DNA of 32,420 nucleotides from a virus. Numbering within the stretch: the first letter of the stretch is position 1; each line of letters begins with the position of its first letter. This document shows positions 7,433 through 14,684 of the stretch, piece by piece. The notes under the pieces were generated by a model. It was not told where the DNA came from. It made no database searches and was given only the letters and a program-made list of their open reading frames with translations. The position numbers and the translations under genes are program-made. The stretch spans positions 1 through 32,420 of IMG/VR virus record IMGVR_UViG_3300049617_000083; one strand, given 5' to 3'.

Positions 7433-8113
7433 ATGTGCAAGACTGCTGTCGTCAATCACACCGTGGACTTTGTGACTGATCACCTCTCAATGGAAGTAGA
7501 TTTCTTGAAAGAAATGCACGCAATGGAGCGTGTATGCGTGTTCATCGACAACAGCAATTTGTTCCATATGATGCGTTTGATGTATGGCAAAGAGACCCGC
7601 CTTGATTTCCTCAAACTCAAAGAATTTCTAGCCGCAGGCCAGCAAGCCAACTGTCGATTCTATTACAGTTTTCCGGTCAATCCCGAATCCCTCCCCGAAC
7701 CTTATCGCCAGAGCCACAAGCAAAGCGTCTTATTCTACGAGTATTTGGCAAGCATTGGCTTTCATCTCACATCTCTTCCACTTCGGGAAAGAATGGTCAA
7801 CGATGCACTTCTACCAACAGAGAAAGGGTTGGACTGCGAGATAGTGTATGACATGGCGGTGATCTCCAGAACCGGCACCTACAAAAGATTTGTCCTCGTT
7901 GCTGGGGACGAAGATTACGCTCGTACCATCAAACGAATCCGCAGCGAAACTGGCATTGAGGTTGACGTGGCCTTTTTTGGCGGCTCCTACATTTCTACCA
8001 TGTTGGTAAGGGAAGCGTCAAGGTTTTACGACCTGGGCCAGGTACATGACATTTTCAAGGAACCCAAGCAGAAACAGTCCAGGAAGCTTGAGATGACAAT
8101 GGCATCAAGGTAA
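7433..8113 (+). CDS. NYN-domain (LabA/DUF88-like) putative ribonuclease
   Basis: 226 residues. ATG 7433 follows AAGGAAGG. The PIN-like NYN pattern is clear: RVCVFIDNSNLFHMM (about residues 33-47), the second acidic cluster KGLDCEIVYDMAV (about 130-142) and FVLVAGDEDYARTIKRI (about 150-168), then VDVAFFGG. These aspartates form the metal site of NYN/PIN nucleases, which usually cut RNA. The roughly 30 residues before the domain have no match I recognise. It precedes a ParB-like gene in the same direction. RNA processing or a counter-defence role are both possible; neither is shown. Confidence 0.78.
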   Translation: MCKTAVVNHTVDFVTDHLSMEVDFLKEMHAMERVCVFIDNSNLFHMMRLMYGKETRLDFLKLKEFLAAGQQANCRFYYSFPVNPESLPEPYRQSHKQSVLFYEYLASIGFHLTSLPLRERMVNDALLPTEKGLDCEIVYDMAVISRTGTYKRFVLVAGDEDYARTIKRIRSETGIEVDVAFFGGSYISTMLVREASRFYDLGQVHDIFKEPKQKQSRKLEMTMASR

Positions 8114-8281
8114 ACTGGGTGTTTCAGGCACATCTTCTTCACATCTTTCAAATTCAGCTTGACAATATTTTTTACTTGCGATATGAGTGCTACTTGTGTC
8201 GCACACATTCCCATTTTAGAAAGGGGTAGTCGAAAGTTTAGCACGGATGTGTTGTCTTTTTTTCAAGGAAGGATTAAAAAC

Positions 8282-9550
8282 ATGCGAAGTGACAGCGTGG
8301 TATTAGCGGGTACGTCGTTTGACATCCCGGATACCATTAAATCTCTGGGACACGATAATCTTCATATCGTGCCCTTCGACCTGATTCTGGCAGCAGATGA
8401 AGAGATCCAGGGAGACGATTTCCACTGGGTTAACCCACGTCATTATGAGAAGGGCATCGCCGAAGATTTTATTCCGCAGGGGTTTGCAGACGACGAGATG
8501 CAAGCCTTGCTCAATGACATCCGAGAAGATGGTCTAATCTACTCCATCGTTTGTCGATGGTTTGCCATCGACAATAAGCTCTACGTGCAGATCCTCGATG
8601 GCGAACGCCGTTGGCGGTGCATCCGAAAATTGATTTCTGAAAACCAGATGTGCTGGGACAAGAATCAAAAGAAGATGCGACCGGCCAAGGATGTTTACAA
8701 GACTGTTCCGTGTGGTGTCTATCTGGTCAACGACAAGGAAAGCTTCAAGATCGCCTACCAGGCCACCAATCGCCAAGTAAAATGGGGCGATGGGGCTAAT
8801 GCCCGCAGCATCAAACACCTGCGAGCATCGGGTTGCAGCGATGAGGAGATCCTGGAGCTTACCAAGAAAACCGGCCAATGGTTGCGAGAGGAAGACAAAC
8901 TCTGCACCCTGGACAAGGAAACCTTCGCTTACTATGCCAGCGGCAAGAATAATCGAAGTGTGGCCTTGCTCCTGTGTGGCGTAGCTGACGTAGAGGTTCG
9001 TCTTGATTACGCCAAAAAAACCTACGAGCAAGCTCAGGAAGACGACGACAAACGGCTTGCTAAGCTGGATGCTGATATCAACCGTCTTGAAGAGAAAGAA
9101 GAATTGGCCGAAGCCAAGTTGGCTGAAGCAACAATTCTTGGCACTCCAGAAGAGGTTGAAGAGCGTGAGGCCGAGTTGGCTGAGGCTCAGGAAAAAGTCA
9201 AGGATGCCAAAAAGCAGCGAGCCCGTGGTTCCCAAGGCAAGACCAAACAACTGCGGAAAGTCGTCAATGCTGCTCAGCAAAATGGAAGCTCTGCTCCTCC
9301 CCCGCCTGAAAGTCTGAAGCAGGCTTTACGGCCTGGGAAGATCAAAAAGCAGCTTGAGTTGCTTGAAAAGATCCAAGAGCAGGATGGCAACTTCGAAGAT
9401 GAGCCTTTGATACCGCTGATTTCTCTTGGCTACCTTGTTGCTGCTTACAATGCCATTCTCAATGGTGATGAGAACATTGTGAAAGCAATCCGGCGACAGA
9501 CGAAAGTCAATGCCCAACTGGAAGAACGTCGTGCCAAACTGATTGCCTAG
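8282..9550 (+). CDS. ParB-like N-terminal-domain protein with long coiled coil
   Basis: 422 residues from ATG 8282, chosen for the AAGGAAGG 8-10 bases upstream; the frame is open further 5' but with no ribosome site. Residues 10-110 have the ParB/nuclease-like fold with LDGERRWRCIRKL, the ParB arginine-box equivalent. Residues about 125-215 are a KorB-like helical region (KHLRASGCSDEEILELTKKT). A long Glu/Ala/Lys coiled coil spans about 240-320, followed by a PPPPE linker and a helical C-terminus. A DNA-binding or segregation role is possible, but phage ParB-like proteins are diverse. A strong terminator follows directly. Confidence 0.75.
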   Translation: MRSDSVVLAGTSFDIPDTIKSLGHDNLHIVPFDLILAADEEIQGDDFHWVNPRHYEKGIAEDFIPQGFADDEMQALLNDIREDGLIYSIVCRWFAIDNKLYVQILDGERRWRCIRKLISENQMCWDKNQKKMRPAKDVYKTVPCGVYLVNDKESFKIAYQATNRQVKWGDGANARSIKHLRASGCSDEEILELTKKTGQWLREEDKLCTLDKETFAYYASGKNNRSVALLLCGVADVEVRLDYAKKTYEQAQEDDDKRLAKLDADINRLEEKEELAEAKLAEATILGTPEEVEEREAELAEAQEKVKDAKKQRARGSQGKTKQLRKVVNAAQQNGSSAPPPPESLKQALRPGKIKKQLELLEKIQEQDGNFEDEPLIPLISLGYLVAAYNAILNGDENIVKAIRRQTKVNAQLEERRAKLIA

Positions 9551-9566
9551 TTTGAAACGGAAAAAA

Positions 9567-9606
9567 ATGGGGAGTGGTTTTACTACCGCTCCCCATTTTT
9601 TTTTTT
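9567..9606 (+). terminator. Intrinsic terminator after the ParB-like gene
   Basis: ATGGGGAG (9567-9574) pairs with CTCCCCAT (9589-9596), with partial inner pairing GGT/ACC, followed by an 11-base T run (9596-9606). It starts 17 bases after the ParB-like stop and should end the 7433-9550 transcript. Confidence 0.85.
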
Positions 9607-9626
9607 GTAGATGCATAAATAAGGCA

Positions 9627-9908
9627 ATGATCCACGCTTGCCCTTTCTGTGGCTGTCTTGTCCAAACGCTAATCGATGGCCTAGCTTCATGTCCTAAATG
9701 CAGTCGAGTATTTACTAATACTCTTTTCACTAGGCTCTTATCAGCTTCCTGGCTGGTACGCAATAATACATATCACGGCATAGAAGAGCTAATCTCGGAT
9801 ACAAAGATATCCGAGCCAGAGGCAATCTTCGTCTATTCCTTTATCGCCGAGAATTTGTATTCACACGATGAATTTCTTCGTGTCCTCAAGGCATTTAAGA
9901 TTGACTAA
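9627..9908 (+). CDS. Small zinc-ribbon protein, 93 aa
   Basis: ATG 9627 gives MIHACPFCGCLV with a second pair SCPKC about 15 residues later, a four-cysteine zinc ribbon at residues 5-25. The remaining 65 residues are helical (IEELISDTK, EAIFVYSFIAENLYSHDEFLRVLKAFK). The frame remains open upstream through the terminator, but this ATG starts right at the ribbon. Phage proteins of this build can be transcription factors, but no specific family is identified. Confidence 0.65.
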   Translation: MIHACPFCGCLVQTLIDGLASCPKCSRVFTNTLFTRLLSASWLVRNNTYHGIEELISDTKISEPEAIFVYSFIAENLYSHDEFLRVLKAFKID

Positions 9909-9948
9909 TTTTGAGAAACAAATTACTTTATTCTTAAATGGAGGTCAA

Positions 9949-10452
9949 ATGAAAATATATTTGCTATGTGGAATGATAGCTTCTGGCAAAAGTACTTATT
10001 GTAAGCATGCAGCTAAGGAAGGTTCAATTATCGTCAATGATGATAGTATCGTTAATTGTGTACATGCCGACAATTATTTGCTTTACAACCCAAAGCTTAA
10101 AACTTTGTACAAATCCACTGAAAATCACCTTGTTAACATGGCAATTGCCTTACAAAGAACGGCCATAGTAGATCGTGGTCTTAATGTCAGTGTTCGTGCC
10201 CGTAAACGCTGGATTGCAATGGCTGATAGTCTTGATGTTCCTTGTGAAGCCATTGTATTTCCCCGTGATTCAAATGAATTACACGCCAAACGACGATTTG
10301 AGAACGATAGTCGAGGACTTAGTTATGATGTCTGGTTAAATATTGCCAGGCGTCATAGTGCCGATTATGCGGTTCCAACTGTTGAGGAGGGGCTTGATGC
10401 TGTTCACTATATTACCTGGGATGAGATACAAAAGGGGAAGGTGATTGTCTGA
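9949..10452 (+). CDS. P-loop nucleotide/polynucleotide kinase
   Basis: 167 residues; ATG 9949 follows GGAGG. The N-terminus MKIYLLCGMIASGKST has the Walker A motif (residues 8-16), and VNDDSIVN resembles the substrate-binding D-x-x-[RS] segment of the AAA_33/T4 polynucleotide kinase group. R-rich helices RARKRW and AKRRF may be the lid. It is shorter than T4 Pnk (301 aa) and lacks the phosphatase domain. Its stop overlaps the next start (TGATG), so the two are translationally coupled. It could phosphorylate nucleic-acid 5' ends or a small nucleotide. Confidence 0.78.
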   Translation: MKIYLLCGMIASGKSTYCKHAAKEGSIIVNDDSIVNCVHADNYLLYNPKLKTLYKSTENHLVNMAIALQRTAIVDRGLNVSVRARKRWIAMADSLDVPCEAIVFPRDSNELHAKRRFENDSRGLSYDVWLNIARRHSADYAVPTVEEGLDAVHYITWDEIQKGKVIV

Positions 10453-10667
10453 TGTTCAAGTCGTTAAAACAGAGATTGACGGAAAAGTTTCCAGTTGGTA
10501 GACATAAGATGCACGATTTGTATGATGTAATTATGGAGCATTTGGGGGTTACTGGTTACGAAGGTGGACAAGTTGCAGAAATAGTAGCTCAACAGCTTGA
10601 GTATGAGGGGTTGCTGGAGACTGGCATCATGCATTTCAAAATGAAAGACGAAAATGTTCCGTTTTGA
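10452..10667 (+). CDS. Hypothetical protein, 71 aa
   Basis: Start overlaps the kinase stop (TGATG). The protein is helical: MFKSLKQRLTEKFP, then MHDLYDVIMEHLGVTGYEGGQVAEIVAQQLEYEGLL, which looks like a small winged-helix or degradation-resistant helical bundle, but no family is recognised. Tight coupling suggests a role with the kinase or simply polycistronic packing. Confidence 0.6.
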   Translation: MFKSLKQRLTEKFPVGRHKMHDLYDVIMEHLGVTGYEGGQVAEIVAQQLEYEGLLETGIMHFKMKDENVPF

Positions 10668-10679
10668 AGGACAACATAA

Positions 10680-10859
10680 ATGAATAATGAACCGTTAACA
10701 GATGATGAAAAGGTTATTTTGGAAAGGGCTGGGTGGCAATTTTTGAGCGATGACTATATCTACATCCCTGACGATTATGATGGTAGCATGGCATACGGCG
10801 TTTCCAATATTCGGCAAATATTGGACAGAATAAACGAGAATTTATGGAATGAGAGCTAA
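10680..10859 (+). CDS. Tiny hypothetical protein, 59 aa
   Basis: ATG 10680 with GAAGGA about 10 bases upstream; the frame reads MNNEPLTDDEKVILERAGW and ends NENLWNES, stop at 10857-10859. It fits exactly between its neighbours (12 and 3 bases), on the same strand, which supports it as a real short gene. Acidic; residues 20-40 contain the repetitive DDYIYIPDDYDG. Function unknown. Confidence 0.6.
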   Translation: MNNEPLTDDEKVILERAGWQFLSDDYIYIPDDYDGSMAYGVSNIRQILDRINENLWNES

Positions 10860-10862
10860 ACA

Positions 10863-11246
10863 ATGAAGTTCCAAGAAACATGTCCGATAACAGTTAATCG
10901 TCCCTACACAAAAGAAAGAATAGAGAGAAAGATGCAAAATTACGCAAAAGAAGTTTGCCAGTATTGTCATTTGCAAACCGCTCCATTGAATTGGCACGAA
11001 GGCTATCAAGAGTGCCAAAAGGCGATGCGTGAATTTGTTGCCAAGATCAGGGTGCTGCTTGCCTACGCCGGTCATCTTGAGACGTGTAAGAAAGAAAGCA
11101 GGACATTTACCAGTTGTGATTGTGGCTGGGCGACCTATGAGCCTTTGGCTACGGAGTTTTTGAGAAATAACCAACTCTACCCGCTGAAGAAGGTTATGCG
11201 GGAAGAATTGAAAAAACAGATCCTTGATTTCCTGATTTTCTCGTAG
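10863..11246 (+). CDS. Cysteine-rich hypothetical protein, 127 aa
   Basis: Starts 3 bases after the preceding stop, with GAGAG upstream. Metal-binding character: CQYCHLQ at about residues 32-38, then HEGYQEC, HLETC and TSCDCGW at about 85-90. Two CxxC-type pairs and spaced histidines suggest one or two zinc sites. Helical C-terminus. No named family is recognised. Part of the close-packed series 9949-11246. Confidence 0.6.
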   Translation: MKFQETCPITVNRPYTKERIERKMQNYAKEVCQYCHLQTAPLNWHEGYQECQKAMREFVAKIRVLLAYAGHLETCKKESRTFTSCDCGWATYEPLATEFLRNNQLYPLKKVMREELKKQILDFLIFS

Positions 11247-11270
11247 GAGACATATGAGCAAAAAGTTTAC

Positions 11271-11582
11271 TGTTTTTGCGGCAGAAAGCCCCTACTTTCC
11301 AAAGGAAAGTTTGGTCGCAAAGCGAGTGAGCGAAGCGAACGAGACTGTGACCAAACCTCTTTAGGGTAGTGGGATGAATGCCGCCATAGGACTAAACTCA
11401 GGACTATTTAGGACGAACAACCAGCGTGACCATAATTCTGCGAAGAATGTCCTTGATGAAGGACTTAAAATACTAACCTCTGGAACAGAGGGGATAGCCG
11501 TTTGTCTTGGCGTAAGACCTGCTCAGAGTGGGCTGCTGATTGGAACGGAAGCCCCGCCGTCTTTAGCGGCGGGGTAGTTCAC
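11271..11582 (+). mobile_element. Decayed IS200/IS605-type TnpB element, non-autonomous
   Basis: About 312 bases. The left part has a long imperfect hairpin: GTTTGGTC (11309-11316) pairs with GACCAAAC (11349-11356). The middle holds only the 3' end of a tnpB: RDHNSAKNVLDEGLKIL (third RuvC motif) through the typical C-terminus TEAPPSLAAG, stop at 11575-11577. The right end is a perfect hairpin CCCCGCCG (11552-11559) / CGGCGGGG (11567-11574). The left target TTTAC and right TTCAC are family-like cut sites, inferred. Most of tnpB and its zinc ribbon are deleted. Confidence 0.7.
11374..11577 (+). pseudogene. tnpB: tnpB 3' remnant
   Basis: The 67-codon frame carries only the last RuvC acidic motif (QRDHNSAKN) and the C-terminal tail ending EAPPSLAAG, characteristic of IS605-group TnpB. 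RuvC motifs I and II and the zinc ribbon are missing, so it cannot be a nuclease. Its sequence differs from both other TnpB lineages in the window. Confidence 0.75.
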
Positions 11583-11758
11583 GAGACAACTGGAACTCTT
11601 CGGGACTGGAACAACGGGTGGAAATAATAAAGAAACTTTACGAGATTCACCCCCCAACTGCGAAGATATTTGCGGAACGCATCAACCAACCCATTGATGA
11701 GATTGAGGTTCATTTTTGAGTATGTGTTTGCTACTTTTATTTTTACTACGGAGGATTT

Positions 11759-12220
11759 ATGAACATGAACAGACGGCAAGCATTGGCAGCAGGAGCGGCA
11801 ACAATTGTTGGACTCACTGCTCCAATGGCTGTCGCACAAGTCGCCGAGAAAGAAGTCGTGGAGTGCGGTGGCGTGGTGTATGGTCACTGGTTACAGGTAG
11901 GTGGATGGTGGAAAATGAAAGTTTGCACCTGCACCGACGCCGACCATCAGCAATACCACAAGGAATTGTATTCTCGCACCGGCGTTGCCCTTATCGACAA
12001 GGACACCCCTATCGGCAAGGGAACGCCCGAAGAAAGTTTCTTGCGGTGGGGAGAACTTTTTCTGCAAGAGTTTCGTGCGGTAACAGCGTCCGGTAAAAGA
12101 TTGCACTTTTTCGTGGTGCAGGATATGACAGAAAATGGTGAAAGCAATGGGATGAGTTCTACTGGTCGCCGATACTATCCTTTGCGTGAATCACGTCATT
12201 TATTGGGCAATGACGACTGA
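11759..12220 (+). CDS. Secreted protein with twin-arginine signal, 153 aa
   Basis: GGAGG lies 6-7 bases before ATG 11759. The N-terminus MNMNRRQALAAGAATIVGLT has RR at residues 5-6, a moderately hydrophobic Ala/Gly-rich stretch, and a plausible AxA cleavage site near residue 26 (MAVA-Q): a Tat-type signal, as in many bacterial oxidoreductase-related proteins. The mature part has a Cys cluster (VECGG, KVCTCTD), and no cofactor motif I recognise. Export by the host Tat pathway would place it outside the cytoplasm. Such signals are uncommon in phages and may point to a host origin. A terminator follows. Confidence 0.65.
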   Translation: MNMNRRQALAAGAATIVGLTAPMAVAQVAEKEVVECGGVVYGHWLQVGGWWKMKVCTCTDADHQQYHKELYSRTGVALIDKDTPIGKGTPEESFLRWGELFLQEFRAVTASGKRLHFFVVQDMTENGESNGMSSTGRRYYPLRESRHLLGNDD

Positions 12221-12250
12221 AAGTTCCGCCAGTTTTCGATTGTATTGAGC

Positions 12251-12282
12251 AACGCCAGTGGGTTTTTCCACTGGCGTTTTTT
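12251..12282 (+). terminator. Intrinsic terminator
   Basis: AACGCCAGTGG (12251-12261) pairs perfectly with CCACTGGCGTT (12268-12278) around a GTTTTT-type loop and is followed by a T run. It ends the rightward series finishing with the Tat-signal gene. Confidence 0.88.
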
Positions 12283-12313
12283 TGTTGAGACAATTATTGG
12301 CGAAACTTGGCGG

Positions 12314-12634
12314 TCATCTCCCGAACAGCCATGCAATCATCCAGATGGGAAGCCACAAGCCACACGTCAAGAGCGTGAGGATGAAGTGAAAAAGGTGCGG
12401 AAATGGACGATGCCCGCCCACGACCACATTGACGTGCTGCTGAACCCCAACGCCCTGACGAACCGACCTATCATCATCCCTATCCCTGTCTCGCCGTCGC
12501 CTTGGTCTATCGTCATAATCATCATCGTAATCTTCGTCACGGTCACGGCGTCTCGGCTTCGATACCGTCCTTTTTGCCTCCTCCGCAGCCCGCATAGCCG
12601 CATTGACAGTTTCCCCGCAATGCTTGCATTTCAA
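12314..12634 (-). CDS. Small membrane protein with half zinc ribbon and Arg/Asp-rich linker
   Basis: The frame reads KCKHCGETVNAA at the N-terminus (one CxxC pair, the second pair of a normal ribbon being absent), then about 30 residues almost wholly R, D and Y, then a basic/His stretch, and a C-terminal hydrophobic segment (FHFILTLLTCGLWLPIWMIA). The GLWLPIW tail is common in small bacterial membrane proteins. The start is doubtful: TTG 12634 is the only obvious choice, the frame running on upstream through the 12-bp repeat to a stop near 12727 without an ATG. A deletion beside the repeat may have removed the true start. Confidence 0.5.
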   Translation of the reverse strand: MKCKHCGETVNAAMRAAEEAKRTVSKPRRRDRDEDYDDDYDDRPRRRRDRDRDDDRSVRQGVGVQQHVNVVVGGHRPFPHLFHFILTLLTCGLWLPIWMIAWLFGR

Positions 12635-12642
12635 CGCCGCAG

Positions 12643-12960
12643 GCCCCAGTTGAGGTACCAGTCGAGGTACCAGTCGAGGTACCAGTTGAGGTGCCAGTTG
12701 AGGTGCCAGTTGAGGTGCCAGTTGAGCTTAACGAAACGGAACTCGCAATCTTGGTTCTTTGCAGGAACTCCCCCCAGAGCAAATCGGCAATCATTGCAGG
12801 ATTGGGCTACGGCAAGATGACCGGGAATGTCTGGAGCATGACTGACCTTCCCCGAACCTCTGCCGTTAAGTATCATTGGCTATCAGTTTACGAGGAACTG
12901 CTTTATCGCCAATATAGATCGTTCCAGTCATGGTCTTTTCTAAAAGCGGCAGGTGCTTAA
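12643..12960 (+). pseudogene. Possible PVEV-linker winged-helix fragment
   Basis: The + frame through the repeat reads (PVEV)6-PVELNETELAILVLC, continuing KSAIIAGLGYGKMTGNV, which resembles the first helices of a winged helix domain. There is no ATG before 12691, where it would start inside the repeat. The last third overlaps the opposite-strand gene at 12866-13153. I regard it as the remains of a linker-plus-DNA-binding protein; it may be non-coding. Confidence 0.25.
12646..12729. repeat. Tandem repeat, seven 12-bp units
   Basis: Seven consecutive units of CCAGTYGAGGTR, the last diverged (CCAGTTGAGCTT). The units differ only at a Y position and the final base: three end in GTA and three in GTG, in blocks, which suggests stepwise duplication. 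On the + strand they encode P-V-E-V repeats leading into a possible helix-turn-helix. On the - strand no obvious protein results. Confidence 0.9.
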
Positions 12961-13153
12961 TAGAAGTATATTCGGTGTGCCCGAAAACTATCTTTTCTTG
13001 CTCTAGTTCTTCATTCTGAACGTATTGATAATGATAATAGAGGTCAAGACAACTACCGCCATTAGCCGTCTGCTGGAGGGCATTCATGTCGTCGGATGGG
13101 AATCCTGCTATTAATAATTTTTGTTTACGTTGGTCAAGCCAGAAATTTCTCAT
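12866..13153 (-). CDS. Hypothetical protein, 95 aa
   Basis: Starts MRNFWLDQRKQKLLIAG and ends with TMTGTIYIGDKAVPRKLIANDT. Codon content and amino-acid composition look genuine, and no ribosome site is evident. No cysteine pairs or membrane segment. Family not recognised. It is isolated between a terminator-like hairpin (13201-13239) and the repeat region. Confidence 0.5.
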   Translation of the reverse strand: MRNFWLDQRKQKLLIAGFPSDDMNALQQTANGGSCLDLYYHYQYVQNEELEQEKIVFGHTEYTSIKHLPLLEKTMTGTIYIGDKAVPRKLIANDT

Positions 13154-13200
13154 ATGTTAATATAGCAACATGCCTTGTAAAAAAGATTGGTAAAATAAAA

Positions 13201-13239
13201 AGACAGAGGCGAAAACGCACCCAGTTTTCGCCTCTGTCT
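13201..13239 (-). terminator. Strong hairpin, terminator-like on the minus strand
   Basis: A perfect 16-bp stem, AGACAGAGGCGAAAAC (13201-13216) with GTTTTCGCCTCTGTCT (13224-13239), loop of 7. On the minus strand it is followed by a T-rich tract (TTTTATTTT), so it fits leftward termination, although no leftward gene is visible just upstream. It may insulate the gene at 12866-13153 or be a relic. Confidence 0.65.
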
Positions 13240-13382
13240 CCATACATATTAGTGGATGAACCTTCATCAGAGGTGCATCCTAAGAGTAGCAACACCGCTG
13301 CTTTTCACACGATTTAATTACCACAGCACCGTTACCCATAATATATATAGTAACATGTCTGTGAAATTAGAAGGCGATTATA

Positions 13383-13574
13383 ATGCCAGACATGAAAATC
13401 TCTATGTGGTTAGTCAAACCTATCATAGAAGAAGTCAACAAATACTATCCAATTCAAAGGGATTACGATACTTTTCTTATAGGATTGAAAAGAGAGTGCC
13501 TGAACCAACACATTCTTTTAAGTTCAGAAAATTGGGAAGAAGTGCAAAAATACATTTTTTCAAAGTACCCATAA
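13383..13574 (+). CDS. Hypothetical protein, 63 aa
   Basis: Starts MPDMKISMWLVKPIIEEVNK with a weak GAAGG upstream. Contains NYD-type polar helices and ends YIFSKYP. The two overlapping frames in the area are less protein-like. No family is recognised. It lies 170 bases upstream of the Dam-type gene in the same direction and may be co-transcribed with it. Confidence 0.5.
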   Translation: MPDMKISMWLVKPIIEEVNKYYPIQRDYDTFLIGLKRECLNQHILLSSENWEEVQKYIFSKYP

Positions 13575-13746
13575 ATTGATTTGTTCAACGAAAGATCAGA
13601 ATCTTGAATTGACTAAAATTACAGGCGACGGTATCGTTCTTCTTGTTGGGGCGAGAAAAGGCGGCAACATTGTTTTTTGTGGCTGTGGACGCCTACTTGT
13701 AAACAATAACACGCTAAGAAGTTCTATGCATAAATTAAAGGTAAAA

Positions 13747-14667
13747 ATGAGTGATAATGAAATTGACGAAGCTGAACTTGAAGTTACCGAAGAAATGGAG
13801 CTTAATGAGGAAGTTGGGACTGGTGGCTCAATCAAACCTTTCCTTAAGTGGGCTGGCGGGAAATTTAGAGTTGTGGATCGACTTAAAAAGAAGTTCCCCA
13901 AAAATGCCAAACGATTTATTGAACCATTTCTTGGGGCAGGCTCGGTTTCCTTGAATGTAGATTATCCTGCTTATGTGGTCAGTGATACCTGCACAGATCT
14001 CATTTGTGTATGGGAGTGTTTCAAAGAGATGGGCATGAACTTTGTTAAAGAATGCCAAGAGCTTTTCATCCCGGAAAACCATACGCCAGAGCGGTACTAT
14101 GAGTTGCGAGATGAATTAAGCAAAACCAAGAAAAAACTTCGTAAAGCAACCATATTCGTTTACTTAAATCGACATTGCTTCAATGGCCTATGCAGGTATA
14201 ACGCTAGCGGCGGATTCAATGTTCCATTTGGTAAATACAAGACCATTTACTTTCCACAGAAACAGTTTGAGCAATCGCTGGAACAGGTTAAAAAGTTCGA
14301 AATACATAACAAAGATTTCAGAGAAATCTTCGCTATGGTCGAGGATGGTGACTTAGTATATTGTGATCCTCCATATCTTCCAATGTCTCAATCGGCAAGT
14401 TTTGATGCTTATGCAAAAGGGGGCTTTAGTCTTAGAGACCAAATTGATTTAGCGAAGTGTGCAGAAGAAGCGGCAGATAATGGGGCCACTGTCGTAATTT
14501 CTAATCACTATAATTGGTATTCTAGGCAAATATACACCGACCTTCACAAAGGCAAGGTGTCTAAAATCGAAGTGGCAAGAACCATCAGCAGTAAAACTGA
14601 CAAAAGGGATGCTGTTGATGAAATCGTGGCAGTGTTCCAAAAAAGTAAAAACGTTCAATCAGCTTAA
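13747..14667 (+). CDS. dam: Dam-type DNA adenine-N6 methyltransferase
   Basis: 306 residues from ATG 13747, chosen for AAAGG 5-7 bases upstream (the frame is open to 13576). An acidic leader precedes motif I at PFLKWAGGK (about residues 31-39), F-x-G-x-G-x in EPFLGAGSVSLN (59-70), and the catalytic DPPY at 207-210. This order is the D12/alpha class of Dam, T4 Dam and DpnII-type enzymes, which modify the A in GATC. Family knowledge, not the sequence itself, gives the specificity. The next gene is a MutH/Sau3AI-like nuclease 17 bases downstream, so this may be the methylase of a restriction pair. Confidence 0.9.
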   Translation: MSDNEIDEAELEVTEEMELNEEVGTGGSIKPFLKWAGGKFRVVDRLKKKFPKNAKRFIEPFLGAGSVSLNVDYPAYVVSDTCTDLICVWECFKEMGMNFVKECQELFIPENHTPERYYELRDELSKTKKKLRKATIFVYLNRHCFNGLCRYNASGGFNVPFGKYKTIYFPQKQFEQSLEQVKKFEIHNKDFREIFAMVEDGDLVYCDPPYLPMSQSASFDAYAKGGFSLRDQIDLAKCAEEAADNGATVVISNHYNWYSRQIYTDLHKGKVSKIEVARTISSKTDKRDAVDEIVAVFQKSKNVQSA

Positions 14668-14684
14668 CTTTAAGGAGTTCTATA

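Larger units (their letters stand above)
11254..11719 (+). pseudogene. Small phage gene interrupted by a decayed TnpB element
   Basis: AGGAG and ATG 11254 open MSKKFT, then the frame enters the element. If 11271-11582 is removed (cut after TTTAC on the left, after TTCAC on the right), the reading becomes MSKKFTRQLELFGTGTTGG. A different frame downstream gives EQRVEIIKKLYEIHPPTAKIF and ends ...DEIEVHF at 11719, which looks more protein-like, so there is probably also a frameshift near 11610 or a second small gene. Original function unknown. Confidence 0.45.

Noticed and set aside
8534-9280. Long leftward open frame inside the ParB-like gene
   Set aside because: It is an antisense reading of a well-supported gene and has no ribosome site or motif.
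12367-12603. Overlapping frames around the Arg/Asp-rich linker
   Set aside because: Low-complexity coding sequence opens several frames; only 12314-12634 shows CxxC and a membrane segment.
12245-12820. 191-codon plus-strand frame over the repeat
   Set aside because: It runs antisense through the CxxC/membrane gene and its composition is not protein-like.
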